Assembly (NCBI GenBank): GCA_016177845.1
Contig: JACOUO010000011.1
Coordinates: 1-64,000, forward strand
Origin: Deltaproteobacteria bacterium
GTDB taxonomy: Bacteria > Desulfobacterota > GWC2-55-46
Reading direction: 5' to 3'
Length of the DNA stretch: 64,000 nucleotides
The first letter of the stretch is position 1. Every line of letters starts with the position of its first letter. A program made the translations under genes and the position numbers. The notes below the pieces were generated by a model. The model was not told the DNA's origin. It saw nothing but the letters and a program-made list of their open reading frames with translations, and did no database searches. Shown here in pieces: positions 39,276 to 48,270 of this stretch.

Positions 39276-39701
39276 TTAGAATCTTACAGATGGGGCTTTA
39301 TCTTCATTAAGATTATTTTCTAAACTCCACATCCTGGCCTCTCCATGAGAGATGCGAAGCAATATCAACTCCGAGTCATCTGCTTTGAATCCCCTTAAGT
39401 AATCACGCTCATTTATCAACTTCTGCTTCTTTGCCCTGTCGTCCACGACCTCGACAACGCCTGTAAGGCGCATCATTGTTTTAAAATCCTTTGCCAGATA
39501 GCATAGCTCTACTTTCGGGTTTTTATTTAACTGTTTAAAAACATTTTTATTTCTTCCGGTAGTAAAATAGATATTATGGTTATCATTATCCTCGAAAAAG
39601 ACCGAGAGAAACGCCCTGGCATGCGGCTGGTCTCCGTCAACAGTTGCGATAGTGCATACAGGATTTTCTTTTGCAAATGATATCATATCAAGGACAGTCA
39701 T
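39276..39701 (-). CDS. PNPOx-like flavin-binding (split-barrel) protein
   Basis: 141 residues. The split-barrel pattern begins with FAKENPVCTIATVDGDQPHARAFL, followed by NIYFTTGRNKNVFKQLNKNPKVELCYL. The family binds FMN or F420 and reduces varied substrates; this sequence fits the short general-stress or pyridoxamine-oxidase-related group. AAGGAG precedes the ATG. It is 80 bases downstream of the AraC gene on the same strand. The substrate is not predictable. Confidence 0.85.
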   Translation of the reverse strand: MTVLDMISFAKENPVCTIATVDGDQPHARAFLSVFFEDNDNHNIYFTTGRNKNVFKQLNKNPKVELCYLAKDFKTMMRLTGVVEVVDDRAKKQKLINERDYLRGFKADDSELILLRISHGEARMWSLENNLNEDKAPSVRF

Positions 39702-39781
39702 TGTCGTCTCCTTCAGGGATTATAAAATATTATTATATGCCTTCATGGAGTTTCGGTGCTTACATTATCCTGCTATCTTCT

Positions 39782-40666
39782 TTAGAAATTCTGCTTTTTG
39801 AGGGTTTTCAGGAAATTCCTGGGAGATATCCTGTATTTTTTGCTGAAGCTGGATGAAAGATATGAGGGGCTTGCAAAACCGCATTCGAAGGCTATTTCTG
39901 TGATGGATTTATCCCCTGTCATCAAAAGTTTTTTAACCATATCCATCCGTATTTCGTTCAAGTATTCGCAAGGGGTCTTGCCTATCTCTTTTTTAAATAT
40001 CCTGATGAAATGCGCCGATGACATGCATGCGACCTCGGCCATGTCCTGAATCTTTAATTTTCTGGAAAGGTCGGAATGGATGAATTCAACAGCCCTGTCG
40101 ATTTCGATTCTTTGGGTAATACTCTCATTCGGGGCTTTAAAATTGAGGAAACTTCTGATAATGGAATGGCATAATTCAAGGCTGATGCCGTACAACACGC
40201 TTTCAGCCCCAGGCATCTTATTATCCGCTTCTATCATGAATTGCTTCAGGTACTGCAGGAGATTGGAAGATGGTTCAAAGCAATCTCCCTGGAAGCTGAC
40301 ATCGCCTTCAACCTTGTAATCGGACAATTGCTTCTCAAAGAAGGCCTTTTCAATAAAGACGGCTATGTAGCGCGGACGCGAGTCCGACTGAAGCTCATGA
40401 TGCGGTATGCCCGGAGATAACGCGAAAAGCCTGCCTGGTACTGTTTTAGAAATCCTGTCTTTTATTTTTATGGAAGCGATATCATTGAACGGAAGGACGA
40501 ACATGTATGAAGGATGCGTGTGGAGCGGGGTTTGCGCGTAGAAGCAAGCTCCTCCCGCAGGCATAAACAGCCCGACATGGTCGCTTACAAAAGAATCAAC
40601 ATACCTCAGTTCTTTTGAGGTGACCTTGCCTACAAGGTTACGGATTCTGGAAAGCTTATCTTCCAT
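39782..40666 (-). CDS. AraC-family transcription regulator
   Basis: 294 residues. The N-terminal half (about 30-140) is a cupin-like sensor (GGACFYAQTPLHTHPSYMFVLPF; ALSPGIPHHELQ). The C-terminal about 100 residues are the double HTH: KIQDMAEVACMSSAHFIRIFKKEIGKTPCEYLNEIRM and ITEIAFECGFASPSYLSSSFSKKYRISPRNF. AraC proteins usually activate by binding direct repeats and sensing a small molecule. It follows nadB by 30 bases, so it is probably co-transcribed; whether it controls nadB is not shown. Confidence 0.93.
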   Translation of the reverse strand: MEDKLSRIRNLVGKVTSKELRYVDSFVSDHVGLFMPAGGACFYAQTPLHTHPSYMFVLPFNDIASIKIKDRISKTVPGRLFALSPGIPHHELQSDSRPRYIAVFIEKAFFEKQLSDYKVEGDVSFQGDCFEPSSNLLQYLKQFMIEADNKMPGAESVLYGISLELCHSIIRSFLNFKAPNESITQRIEIDRAVEFIHSDLSRKLKIQDMAEVACMSSAHFIRIFKKEIGKTPCEYLNEIRMDMVKKLLMTGDKSITEIAFECGFASPSYLSSSFSKKYRISPRNFLKTLKKQNF

Positions 40667-40696
40667 TTTTAAGGATTACGCCGCAATGACCCGTTC

Positions 40697-42316
40697 TCAT
40701 GCCAGACCGGCAAGCTTGTTAAGCTTAAGTATAGTATCTTTCAGGAAGTTCGCGTCGTCCTTTTCAGGATAATCTATGTTGTAATGGAGGCCTCTGGACT
40801 CTTTTCTCATGCTTGCCGAATTTATGATAAGCTCTGCTACAGTTGCGATATTCCTCAGCTCTACAATGTCGCTTGTGATTTTAAAATCCCAGTAATACTC
40901 GTTTATCTCATTTTTCAGGAGCGTTATCCTTCTCTTTGCCCTTTCAAGCCTTTTATCAGACCTTACAATGCCGACATAGTTCCACATGAACCGCCTTATC
41001 TCGTCCCAGTTCTGGCTTATTACGACAGCCTCGTCGCTTGCTACCGCCCCTCTGGTCTCCCATTGCGGGATGGGGGGGATTTCCGATGAAGTGTTCTTAA
41101 TGATCTTTATGGCGTGCTCAGAGGCCTTGTCAGCGAATACGAGCGATTCAAGGAGCGAGTTTGAGGCAAGCCTGTTGGCCCCATGAAGCCCTGTGCAGGC
41201 GGCCTCTCCGACGGCATAGAGCCTGTTTACGCTGGTCATGCCTTCCTTGTCAGTTTTGATCCCTCCGCAGGTGTAGTGCGCCGCGGGCACAACAGGAATA
41301 GGCATGGCGGTTATGTCAATGCCGAACTCAAGGCACTTCCTGTGAATATTGGGGAAACGGTCTCTTATGAAATCAGCGGGCTTATGGCTTAAGTCAAGAT
41401 AGACGCACTCGTCTCCGCTTTTTTTAAGTTCAAAATCTATTGCCCTGGCTACAATGTCCCTTGGCGCAAGGTCTGCCATAGGATGGTGCTTTTTCATGAA
41501 CAGAGTGCCGTCTTTGAGCTTTAATATCGCACCTTCGCCCCTTAACGCCTCGGAAATCAAAAAGCTCTTTGCCTTGGAATGGTAGAGGCATGTCGGATGG
41601 AATTGGATGAACTCCATATTGGAAATCTCAGCGCCTACACGGTAGGCCATGGCTACCCCGTCTCCTGTTGCGATATCAGGGTTACTGGTAAAGAGATAGA
41701 CTTTTCCTGCCCCGCCTGTTGCAAGAATTGTAGCCTTTGAAAGGAATGAGTGTATCTCGCCTTTGGTCTTATCAAGGGCGTAGGCTCCCCAGACAGTATC
41801 CTCCTGAATCTGACCTACGAACTTTGAATGGGAGATGAGGTCTACGGCTATATGGTGCTCATAGACAGAGATGTTCTTATTTGACAGGACTGCGGCTACG
41901 AGCGCCTCTTCAACTGCCTTTCCGGTAAGGTCTTCGGCATGGACTATCCTTCTTTTTGAGTGCCCGCCCTCTCTTCCGAGGTCAAGTTCAGTATCGTTGC
42001 CGGTAGTCCTGCTTGAGAATTTTACGCCGAGCTGAATGAGCTCCTGTATGCGGGCAGGGCCGTCTTTTACGACAAGCTCCACTATTTCCCTGTTGCAGAG
42101 CCCGGCCCCGGCGTACAGGGTATCTTTTATGTGAGAGTCGAAAGTGTCTTCCTTGCTCAGCACGGAGGCTATCCCGCCCTGAGCGTAAAAAGTGGCTGAC
42201 TCTCTGATATTTCTTTTGGTAATAAGCGCAACCGTGCCTGATGAGGCGGCCTTAAGAGCGAAGCTCAGGCCGGCAATGCCGCTGCCTATTACCAGAAAAT
42301 CCGACTTTATTTCCAA
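40697..42316 (-). CDS. nadB: L-aspartate oxidase
   Basis: 539 residues. It starts at TTG 42316 with AAAGGAG 8 bases upstream. The FAD-binding fold is seen in DFLVIGSGIAGLSFALKA, and the substrate domain has FYAQGGIASVL, REGGHSKRRIVHA, EFIQFHPTCLY, SEALRGEGA and HYTCGGIKTD ... ALYAVGEAACTGLHGANRLASNSLLE. The enzyme oxidises aspartate to iminoaspartate for NAD synthesis; it can use fumarate or oxygen as acceptor. The partners nadA and nadC are not in the window. The promoter at 42407-42435 carries an inverted repeat at the start site. Confidence 0.96.
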   Translation of the reverse strand: MEIKSDFLVIGSGIAGLSFALKAASSGTVALITKRNIRESATFYAQGGIASVLSKEDTFDSHIKDTLYAGAGLCNREIVELVVKDGPARIQELIQLGVKFSSRTTGNDTELDLGREGGHSKRRIVHAEDLTGKAVEEALVAAVLSNKNISVYEHHIAVDLISHSKFVGQIQEDTVWGAYALDKTKGEIHSFLSKATILATGGAGKVYLFTSNPDIATGDGVAMAYRVGAEISNMEFIQFHPTCLYHSKAKSFLISEALRGEGAILKLKDGTLFMKKHHPMADLAPRDIVARAIDFELKKSGDECVYLDLSHKPADFIRDRFPNIHRKCLEFGIDITAMPIPVVPAAHYTCGGIKTDKEGMTSVNRLYAVGEAACTGLHGANRLASNSLLESLVFADKASEHAIKIIKNTSSEIPPIPQWETRGAVASDEAVVISQNWDEIRRFMWNYVGIVRSDKRLERAKRRITLLKNEINEYYWDFKITSDIVELRNIATVAELIINSASMRKESRGLHYNIDYPEKDDANFLKDTILKLNKLAGLA

Positions 42317-42387
42317 AGGAAACTCCTTTCAAGGGAAATGTAGCCAAAATCACGGATAAAAATGCTTAAATATTCTATAAGGTTTGG

Positions 42388-42402
42388 TGATACTAACTAT
42401 CA
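42388..42402. promoter_or_regulatory. Palindromic operator-like site at the nadB transcription start
   Basis: TGATA-CTAAC-TATCA is a perfect 5-bp inverted repeat with a 5-base centre. It spans the predicted start of the minus-strand nadB transcript, the usual place of a repressor site. Confidence 0.5.
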
Positions 42403-42406
42403 GTCC

Positions 42407-42435
42407 AGATTAAGACAACAGGTATTTTTTGTCAA
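42407..42435 (-). promoter_or_regulatory. Sigma-70 promoter of nadB
   Basis: On the minus strand: TTGACA (42435-42430), a 17-base spacer, TAATCT (42412-42407). The expected start is near 42400. Confidence 0.75.
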
Positions 42436-42584
42436 TTTTTTTAATGCGGATTTCCCTTCGTATAGCCTGTTAACAGAAATATGTAAAAAAATCTTGCCCT
42501 TTTCTGAATCAAATTGTAAACTAAGTGCAAGGATTTGCCTGCTTGTTGAGCGATTTTAATGGAGGCCTTGAAAATGGGCGGCAT

Positions 42585-43193
42585 ATGAAGATAAAACTTT
42601 TAACAATCATATTTTCCATTATAATCCTTCATGCGGCAGGTGCAAATGTATATGCCGATTTCTACAGGTATATAGATGAGGACGGGGTGGTCCATATAAC
42701 CAATGTCCCCACATCGACCAAGTTCAAATGGATGATGGAGGAGAGGCATGCGGCCCATGTGGCGCTTAACCCCAACACCTATATTAAAAAAGGCATTTCA
42801 AAAAAGCAGTTTGACGATATGATACAGCGCAAGGCCGAGATGTACGGGATCGACCCTACGCTTGTAAAGGCAATCGTAAAAGCGGAATCTGATTACGATG
42901 CCTCTGCCATCTCCAATAAAGGCGCAACCGGCCTCATGCAGCTTATGCCTGAGACATCAAGGATGATGGGCGTTAAAAACATCCATGACCCTGAGGAGAA
43001 TGTCGAAGGCGGAATCAGGTACTTAAGCAAGCTCCTTAAGATGTTTGACTGGAAGGTGCCTCTGGCGGTTGCCGCGTATAATGCCGGAGAGAACGCGGTG
43101 CTTAAATACGGCGGCATCCCGCCGTATTCCGAGACGCAGACTTATGTGAAAAGAGTGCTCCATTACCACAGGATGTACGGCTCGGAAAAATAG
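42585..43193 (+). CDS. Lytic transglycosylase (SLT domain) with DUF4124
   Basis: 202 residues from ATG 42585, which opens directly into a signal peptide (KIKLLTIIFSIIILHAAGANVYA); the ORF-track start adds 20 residues without support. A DUF4124-like segment (DFYRYIDEDGVVHITNVPTS) is followed by the SLT domain: the catalytic Glu in VKAIVKAESDYD, then GATGLMQLMPETSRMMGV, PEENVEGGIRYL and AAYNAGENAV. It cleaves peptidoglycan glycan strands in the periplasm. Such enzymes often serve pilus or secretion systems, and a pil locus lies downstream. Confidence 0.93.
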   Translation: MKIKLLTIIFSIIILHAAGANVYADFYRYIDEDGVVHITNVPTSTKFKWMMEERHAAHVALNPNTYIKKGISKKQFDDMIQRKAEMYGIDPTLVKAIVKAESDYDASAISNKGATGLMQLMPETSRMMGVKNIHDPEENVEGGIRYLSKLLKMFDWKVPLAVAAYNAGENAVLKYGGIPPYSETQTYVKRVLHYHRMYGSEK

Positions 43194-43221
43194 GGCCTCC
43201 CGTTTAAGGTAAAAGGCTTAG

Positions 43222-43812
43222 GTGCCTTTTAGAAAAATAATGAGATCAGAGACACAGGTGAGCAATTTAAATCTTCCAAACAGCCTCTCCATAATCAGAA
43301 TAGGCACAGCGCCGATAATGGTACTTCTCCTTCTTTCGCCGGGGAAGACCTTAAGTTTAATCTCAGCCGTTGTATTCGTAATAGTTTGCATTACTGACCT
43401 CCTTGACGGTTATCTCGCGAGAAAAAAAGGGATTGTGACTTCGCTCGGTAAATTCCTTGACCCCCTTGCCGATAAGCTCCTTATAACAACGGCGTTCATT
43501 ATGCTCATTCCTCTCGGAAGGGTACCCGCGTGGATAGTTGCGCTCATGATAAGCAGGGAGATGGCCGTAACAGGGCTTAGGGCAATAGCATCGGATATGG
43601 GAGTGGTGATATCGGCGAGCAGGCTTGGCAAATTAAAGACGATCTCGCAGATAGTATGCCTTGTCCCTCTTATGGTCCACTACACTTATTACGGCCTCGA
43701 TTTCCACGCTGCGGGGATGATCTTGCTTGCGGTGGCTTTTGTGCTTACAATGTGGTCAGGTATCGACTACTTCGTGAGTTTTTTCAGAAGCGAAAAATTT
43801 TCAGAGAATTAG
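43222..43812 (+). CDS. pgsA: CDP-diacylglycerol-glycerol-3-phosphate 3-phosphatidyltransferase
   Basis: Up to 196 residues. The CDP-alcohol phosphatidyltransferase motif is complete: DLLDGYLARKKGIVTSLGKFLDPLADK (D-x2-DG-x2-AR-x8-G-x3-D-x3-D, as two parts). The family opening NLPNSLSIIRIGTAPIMVLLL and several membrane helices fit PgsA. It makes phosphatidylglycerol phosphate in the inner membrane. The start is uncertain: GTG 43222, ATG 43240 or GTG 43258 are all possible and none has a strong ribosome site; the family usually begins just before NLPN. Confidence 0.94.
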   Translation: MPFRKIMRSETQVSNLNLPNSLSIIRIGTAPIMVLLLLSPGKTLSLISAVVFVIVCITDLLDGYLARKKGIVTSLGKFLDPLADKLLITTAFIMLIPLGRVPAWIVALMISREMAVTGLRAIASDMGVVISASRLGKLKTISQIVCLVPLMVHYTYYGLDFHAAGMILLAVAFVLTMWSGIDYFVSFFRSEKFSEN

Positions 43813-43907
43813 TTCAGAATTTCTTTCTAAGCCATCTCAGGACCTCACATCCTATTCCGTCTGTTACAGCCGTAAAAATTTGATATCTTACCGGATAAAA
43901 CGGCACT

Positions 43908-45866
43908 ATGAGATTAAAGCTCTCAACCAGGTTCAATCTTTATATAGGATTGATAATAATCCTGGGCATCTCTACGCTCCTCTTCTTTGATTTGCGCTCA
44001 AATTCCAAGCTGCTCAGTGAGATAGGTTTCAGCGAGGCTGAGCGGCTGGGCAATGCTGTTTTTGACCAGCTCTATACCACCATGCGTCTTGGCGGGGGCA
44101 GGGCAGAGAACAGGGCCATCATACAAAGATTCAAGCAGATGGAAAACATAGATGAGATACGCGTCATCCACGGCCCTGCCCTTGACAGGCAGTACGGCAT
44201 GGAAGAGGATGAACTGCCCATGGATGCGTTTGAAAGGGCGGCTCTTGAAGGCAATATCTCAAGAATAATGGAGAAGGTAAATGATTCAAGCTCTGCAAGG
44301 GTAATCCTCCCCATATTCTTAAAAGAGGACTGCATGAGATGCCATATTGGCAAGGCGGGGGACAGATACGGCGCCATATCCGTCAGAATATCACTTAACA
44401 ACTACCGGGACATAATATCAGGCCATACGAGGAATTTCCTCTTTTGGGGAGGCGGGATTTTCGCGCTTATTTCAGTCGCCATTCTCCTTATCGTGCATAA
44501 GAGATTTCTTGAGCCTCTGGAGAAGCTTAAAAAAGGCGCAGAGGAGCTTGCGAAAGGAAATCTTAAATACAGGGTTGAGATAAGTACGGGCGATGAACTG
44601 GAAGACCTCGGAAAGACTTTCGACAATATGGCGGAGTCTCTCCTGAGCGCTACAGGCCGGCTTAAGGAAATAAATGAGAAATACCTCAAGCTCGTGCAGA
44701 TGGCCCCTGATGCCATACTTCTGAAGGATATTCAGACAGGCAGGTTCATTGACATGAACCCCGCGGCTGTAATCCTTATGGGATACGCTAAAGAAGAACT
44801 CTCCAATATGGATTCCGAACAGATATATCCTAAGGATAAAGTGCGTGAGTACAAAGATGTGTTCAGGAGATGGCTCCATGACGGCAAGGGATACCTGCAT
44901 AATGCCGAAATTATAAAAAAGGACGGCTTTACCGTGCCTGTTGAAATAGCAGCCTCGGTAATAGAGTTGAACAGGAGGAAATACATACAGGAAATATGGA
45001 GGGACCTCTCCGAGAGGAGAGGCCTTGAAGAGACAATAAGAAGGCATATTACCGAACTGGAAGCTGTTGTCCGGGACAGGACCGCTGAACTCAACAGGTC
45101 TCTGGCAGAACTTGAGCTTGCGTATGACAAGTTGAGGAATTCCGAGCAGAGGCTGATACAATCCGCCAAGCTCATCTCGCTTGGTGAGATGGGCGCGGGA
45201 ATCGCCCATGAGCTTAACAGTCCCCTTGCCGGTATACTGACCTTGACCGAACTGCTTTTGAGCCGCATGCCAAAGGATGACACCAACTACAGGTTCCTTG
45301 AGAAGATAAAGGACGCGGTAGTGCGCTCAAAATACATAATACTGGATATGCTTACCTATTCGAGGCCTTCGAGGGGAGAGTTTACCCCCATGTTCCTGAA
45401 CGAGTCCATAAGGGCTACCCTGCTGCTCTTTACATCCGAGTTAAAGACAAGCTCTCTTGAGATAATCGAGAATTTTGACCCTGACCTCCCCAAGGTCTTT
45501 GGCAACAAGGGCCAGATAATGGAAGTGATACTTAATATAATCAAGAATGCAAGGGATGCCTTGGGCGGCAATGGACGGCTGTTTATTACAACGAAATCCG
45601 TTAAAGAGGGCAGTAAAGAGTTCGCGGTAGCCGGATTCCGTGACACAGGTCCCGGAATCCCAAAAGATATTATGGATAAGATATTCGACCCTTTCTTTAC
45701 GACCAAGGAAAAGGGAGGCGGGATGAACATAGGTCTGGGGCTTTCAATATCGCAGAGCATAATCAAGGAACATGGGGGAAGGATAGAGGTGGAAAGCTCT
45801 CCCGGCAAAGGGGCGAAATTCAGCGTCTATCTGCCGGTCTATAAAGAACAGGATAAGAAAGAATAA
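43908..45866 (+). CDS. Sensor histidine kinase with a periplasmic heme c motif
   Basis: 652 residues. TM1 is about 10-28 and TM2 about 175-198. The periplasmic domain between them contains a single CMRCH at 142-146, so heme c should be attached (DUF3365/Tll0287-like or Geobacter heme-PAS type sensors are the known parallels). HAMP (about 198-252), PAS (about 260-370, GYAKEELSNM), a coiled coil, HisKA with GIAHELNSPLAG, and HATPase (NIIKNARDALGG; RDTGPGIP; GLGLSISQSIIKEHGG) follow. It likely senses redox potential or a heme ligand such as NO. The receiver at 45888 is its probable partner. It lies just before the pil operon. Confidence 0.92.
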   Translation: MRLKLSTRFNLYIGLIIILGISTLLFFDLRSNSKLLSEIGFSEAERLGNAVFDQLYTTMRLGGGRAENRAIIQRFKQMENIDEIRVIHGPALDRQYGMEEDELPMDAFERAALEGNISRIMEKVNDSSSARVILPIFLKEDCMRCHIGKAGDRYGAISVRISLNNYRDIISGHTRNFLFWGGGIFALISVAILLIVHKRFLEPLEKLKKGAEELAKGNLKYRVEISTGDELEDLGKTFDNMAESLLSATGRLKEINEKYLKLVQMAPDAILLKDIQTGRFIDMNPAAVILMGYAKEELSNMDSEQIYPKDKVREYKDVFRRWLHDGKGYLHNAEIIKKDGFTVPVEIAASVIELNRRKYIQEIWRDLSERRGLEETIRRHITELEAVVRDRTAELNRSLAELELAYDKLRNSEQRLIQSAKLISLGEMGAGIAHELNSPLAGILTLTELLLSRMPKDDTNYRFLEKIKDAVVRSKYIILDMLTYSRPSRGEFTPMFLNESIRATLLLFTSELKTSSLEIIENFDPDLPKVFGNKGQIMEVILNIIKNARDALGGNGRLFITTKSVKEGSKEFAVAGFRDTGPGIPKDIMDKIFDPFFTTKEKGGGMNIGLGLSISQSIIKEHGGRIEVESSPGKGAKFSVYLPVYKEQDKKE

Positions 45867-45887
45867 GGAAAAGGAGGCTGTCTTTAA

Positions 45888-46283
45888 ATGTCAAGAATGA
45901 TCAAGGAAAACAGGATACTTGTCGTGGACGATGAAGAGACCATAGGCCTTGGCATGTCCGAAGTGTTGAAAGATGCCGGATTCAATGCCTTTTACGTGAC
46001 CAGCGGCAAGGATGCGATAGAGGCCATTTCAAAAAATCAATATTCCCTTGTGTTTATGGATATGGTCATGCCGGGCATGAACGGTCTTGAGACCTTCAGA
46101 AAGATAAAGGAGATAAGCCCGAAGTCCTCTGTTGTATTATTTACAGGGTACTTCAAGGATGCTGACAAGACCATTTTTGAAGGGGTAAAGGAGGGGATGA
46201 TAGATATGTATATCAGAAAGCCCTTCTTCTCGGAGGAGATAATAAACACGGCGAAGAGGTATTCGGAAGGTGAGAACGCCTGA
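45888..46283 (+). CDS. Single-domain response regulator
   Basis: 131 residues, one receiver domain only: ILVVDDEET at the start, phospho-acceptor Asp58 in FMDMVMPGMNG, Thr in LFTGYF and Lys in YIRKPFF. GGAGG precedes the ATG. Without an output domain it must act by protein contact or phosphorelay. It is 21 bases after the heme-c kinase and is its likely partner. Confidence 0.93.
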   Translation: MSRMIKENRILVVDDEETIGLGMSEVLKDAGFNAFYVTSGKDAIEAISKNQYSLVFMDMVMPGMNGLETFRKIKEISPKSSVVLFTGYFKDADKTIFEGVKEGMIDMYIRKPFFSEEIINTAKRYSEGENA

Positions 46284-46371
46284 CCTTCGTCAACCCTAAA
46301 ATGCCCTGTAAATCAGATATTTCTAAAGGGTTTTCAGCTCTTTGCCGATAAACTATGCAGGGCTAAATACC

Positions 46372-46400
46372 TTGACATAAGAAGCTAATTTTAATAATAT
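46372..46400 (+). promoter_or_regulatory. Sigma-70 promoter of pilB
   Basis: TTGACA at 46372-46377, a 17-base spacer and TAATAT at 46395-46400. It stands 33 bases before ATG 46434. Confidence 0.82.
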
Positions 46401-46433
46401 TAATTACGACAATTTTTGTCACTCTAACTTTGG

Positions 46434-48137
46434 ATGACGATGACTGATAGGATAGGCGAGCTTTTATTAAGAGAGAAACTGATTACATCTGATCAGCTCA
46501 AAAAGGCTATCGATGAGCAGAAGAAGAGCGGCGGAAGGCTCGGATATAATCTGACAAAACTTGGCTATATCACCGAAAAAGACCTTACCACTTTTCTGAG
46601 CAGGCAGTACGGCATCCCCACCATTGACCTTTCAAGCCAGGAAATTGAGCCTGATATCATCAAGCTCATCCCCGAGGATGTTTCACAGAAATATCAGATA
46701 ATACCCATAAGCAGGACAGGCTCAACGCTTGTCGTGGCTATGGCTGACCCTTCCAATATTTTTGCAATTGACGATATAAAATTCCTGACCGGCTATAATG
46801 TCGAGCCCCTTGTCGCTTCCGACGCCGCCATAAAGGCTGCGGTCGAGAGATATTACGAAACGCCTGAAATGGGCCTCGAAGGCGTTCTGACCGAGTTTGA
46901 CGAAGGCGAGATGGAAGTCATAAAGGACGAGGAAGAAGTCGACCTGATGGACCTTAAAAAGGCTGTCGAGGACGCCCCTGTCGTAAAGCTCGTCAACCTC
47001 ATCCTTACCGACGCCATCAAAAAAGGCGCAAGCGACATCCACATCGAGCCTTATGAGAAGTCCTTTCGCGTAAGGTACAGGATTGACGGAATACTTATGG
47101 AGGTCATGAAGCCTCCCATGAAGCTTAAGAACGCGATAGTCTCAAGAATCAAGATTATGAGCCAGCTTGACATCGCGGAGAGAAGGCTGCCGCAGGACGG
47201 GCGTATAAAGCTTAAACTCTCAAAGAACAAGGAGATGGACTACAGGGTATCGGTCCTTCCGACCCTTTTCGGCGAGAAGGTCTGCTTAAGGCTTCTTGAC
47301 AAGAGCAACCTCCAGCTCGATATGACAAAACTGGGGTTTGAAGAGAAGGCCCTGCAGGACTTCATGAGCGCCATACATAGGCCATGGGGCATTGTGCTTG
47401 TAACCGGCCCTACGGGAAGCGGAAAGACTACGACGCTTTATTCAGCCCTTTCAGAGCTTAATAAGATATCAGAGAATATATCAACAGCTGAGGACCCGGT
47501 TGAGTTCAACCTGATGGGCATAAATCAGGTGCAGATGCACGATGACATAGGGCTTAACTTTGCGGCATCGCTGAGGAGCTTTCTGAGGCAGGACCCTGAC
47601 ATCATCATGGTCGGGGAGATAAGGGATTACGAAACCGCTGAAATTGCAATCAAGGCGGCTCTCACCGGCCATCTTGTGCTTTCAACCCTTCACACCAATG
47701 ACGCGCCTTCAACGGTCAACAGGCTTCTTAATATGGGCATAGAGCCCTTCCTTGTGTCCTCATCATGTAACCTTATACTTGCCCAGAGGCTTGCGAGAAA
47801 GATATGCAAGGACTGCAAGGTAAAGCTCCCAACGAATGAAAAGGTCTTTATTGACCTTGGCATATCGCCCCAGGAGGCTCATAAGCTGGAGTGCTATAAG
47901 GGCAGCGGATGCGCCACATGCGGCGGTACAGGCTACAAAGGCAGGATAGCTTTATACGAGGTAATGCCTTTTACGGAGAGCGTAAAGGAGATGGTCTTAA
48001 ACGGCGCTTCATCCGCAGAGATAAAGAGGGCTGCCATAAAAGACGGCATGAAGACCCTGAGGATGAGCGGCATTACCAAGGTGGCGGAGGGAGTGACCAC
48101 CATTGAAGAGGTCATAAGGGTCACAATGGCGGATTAA
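46434..48137 (+). CDS. pilB: Type IV pilus assembly ATPase PilB
   Basis: 567 residues. The N-terminal MshEN-like region (about 1-145: LLREKLITSDQLKKAIDEQKK; LGYITEKDLTTFLSRQYGIP) is known in related ATPases to bind c-di-GMP. The motor domain has the Walker A GPTGSGKTT (about 325-333), an Asp box (TAEDPVE), the Walker B IIMVGEIRD, and the His box LSTLHTND. The zinc-binding tetracysteine lies in CKDCK and CATC. It powers pilus extension at the inner membrane. It leads the pilB-T-C-S-R group with its own promoter. Confidence 0.97.
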   Translation: MTMTDRIGELLLREKLITSDQLKKAIDEQKKSGGRLGYNLTKLGYITEKDLTTFLSRQYGIPTIDLSSQEIEPDIIKLIPEDVSQKYQIIPISRTGSTLVVAMADPSNIFAIDDIKFLTGYNVEPLVASDAAIKAAVERYYETPEMGLEGVLTEFDEGEMEVIKDEEEVDLMDLKKAVEDAPVVKLVNLILTDAIKKGASDIHIEPYEKSFRVRYRIDGILMEVMKPPMKLKNAIVSRIKIMSQLDIAERRLPQDGRIKLKLSKNKEMDYRVSVLPTLFGEKVCLRLLDKSNLQLDMTKLGFEEKALQDFMSAIHRPWGIVLVTGPTGSGKTTTLYSALSELNKISENISTAEDPVEFNLMGINQVQMHDDIGLNFAASLRSFLRQDPDIIMVGEIRDYETAEIAIKAALTGHLVLSTLHTNDAPSTVNRLLNMGIEPFLVSSSCNLILAQRLARKICKDCKVKLPTNEKVFIDLGISPQEAHKLECYKGSGCATCGGTGYKGRIALYEVMPFTESVKEMVLNGASSAEIKRAAIKDGMKTLRMSGITKVAEGVTTIEEVIRVTMAD

Positions 48138-48270
48138 GCCACGAAAAATAAAAAATACCTTTATTCCTAAAAAAAAGAGCCTTTTTGTAACTTTAGTCCT
48201 AACAATTGCACCTATATCATTATAAGATTTTTTGAGCAGTTTTGTAACACCGCAAAAAACGGGGGAGCAG

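Noticed and set aside
42362-42559. 65-residue plus-strand ORF upstream of the lytic transglycosylase
   Set aside because: It covers the nadB promoter and operator, has no ribosome site and no recognisable pattern.
44472-45286. Long minus-strand ORFs (245 and 184 residues) over the heme-c kinase
   Set aside because: They are shadows of a clear kinase gene, with Ser/Leu-rich composition typical of antisense frames.
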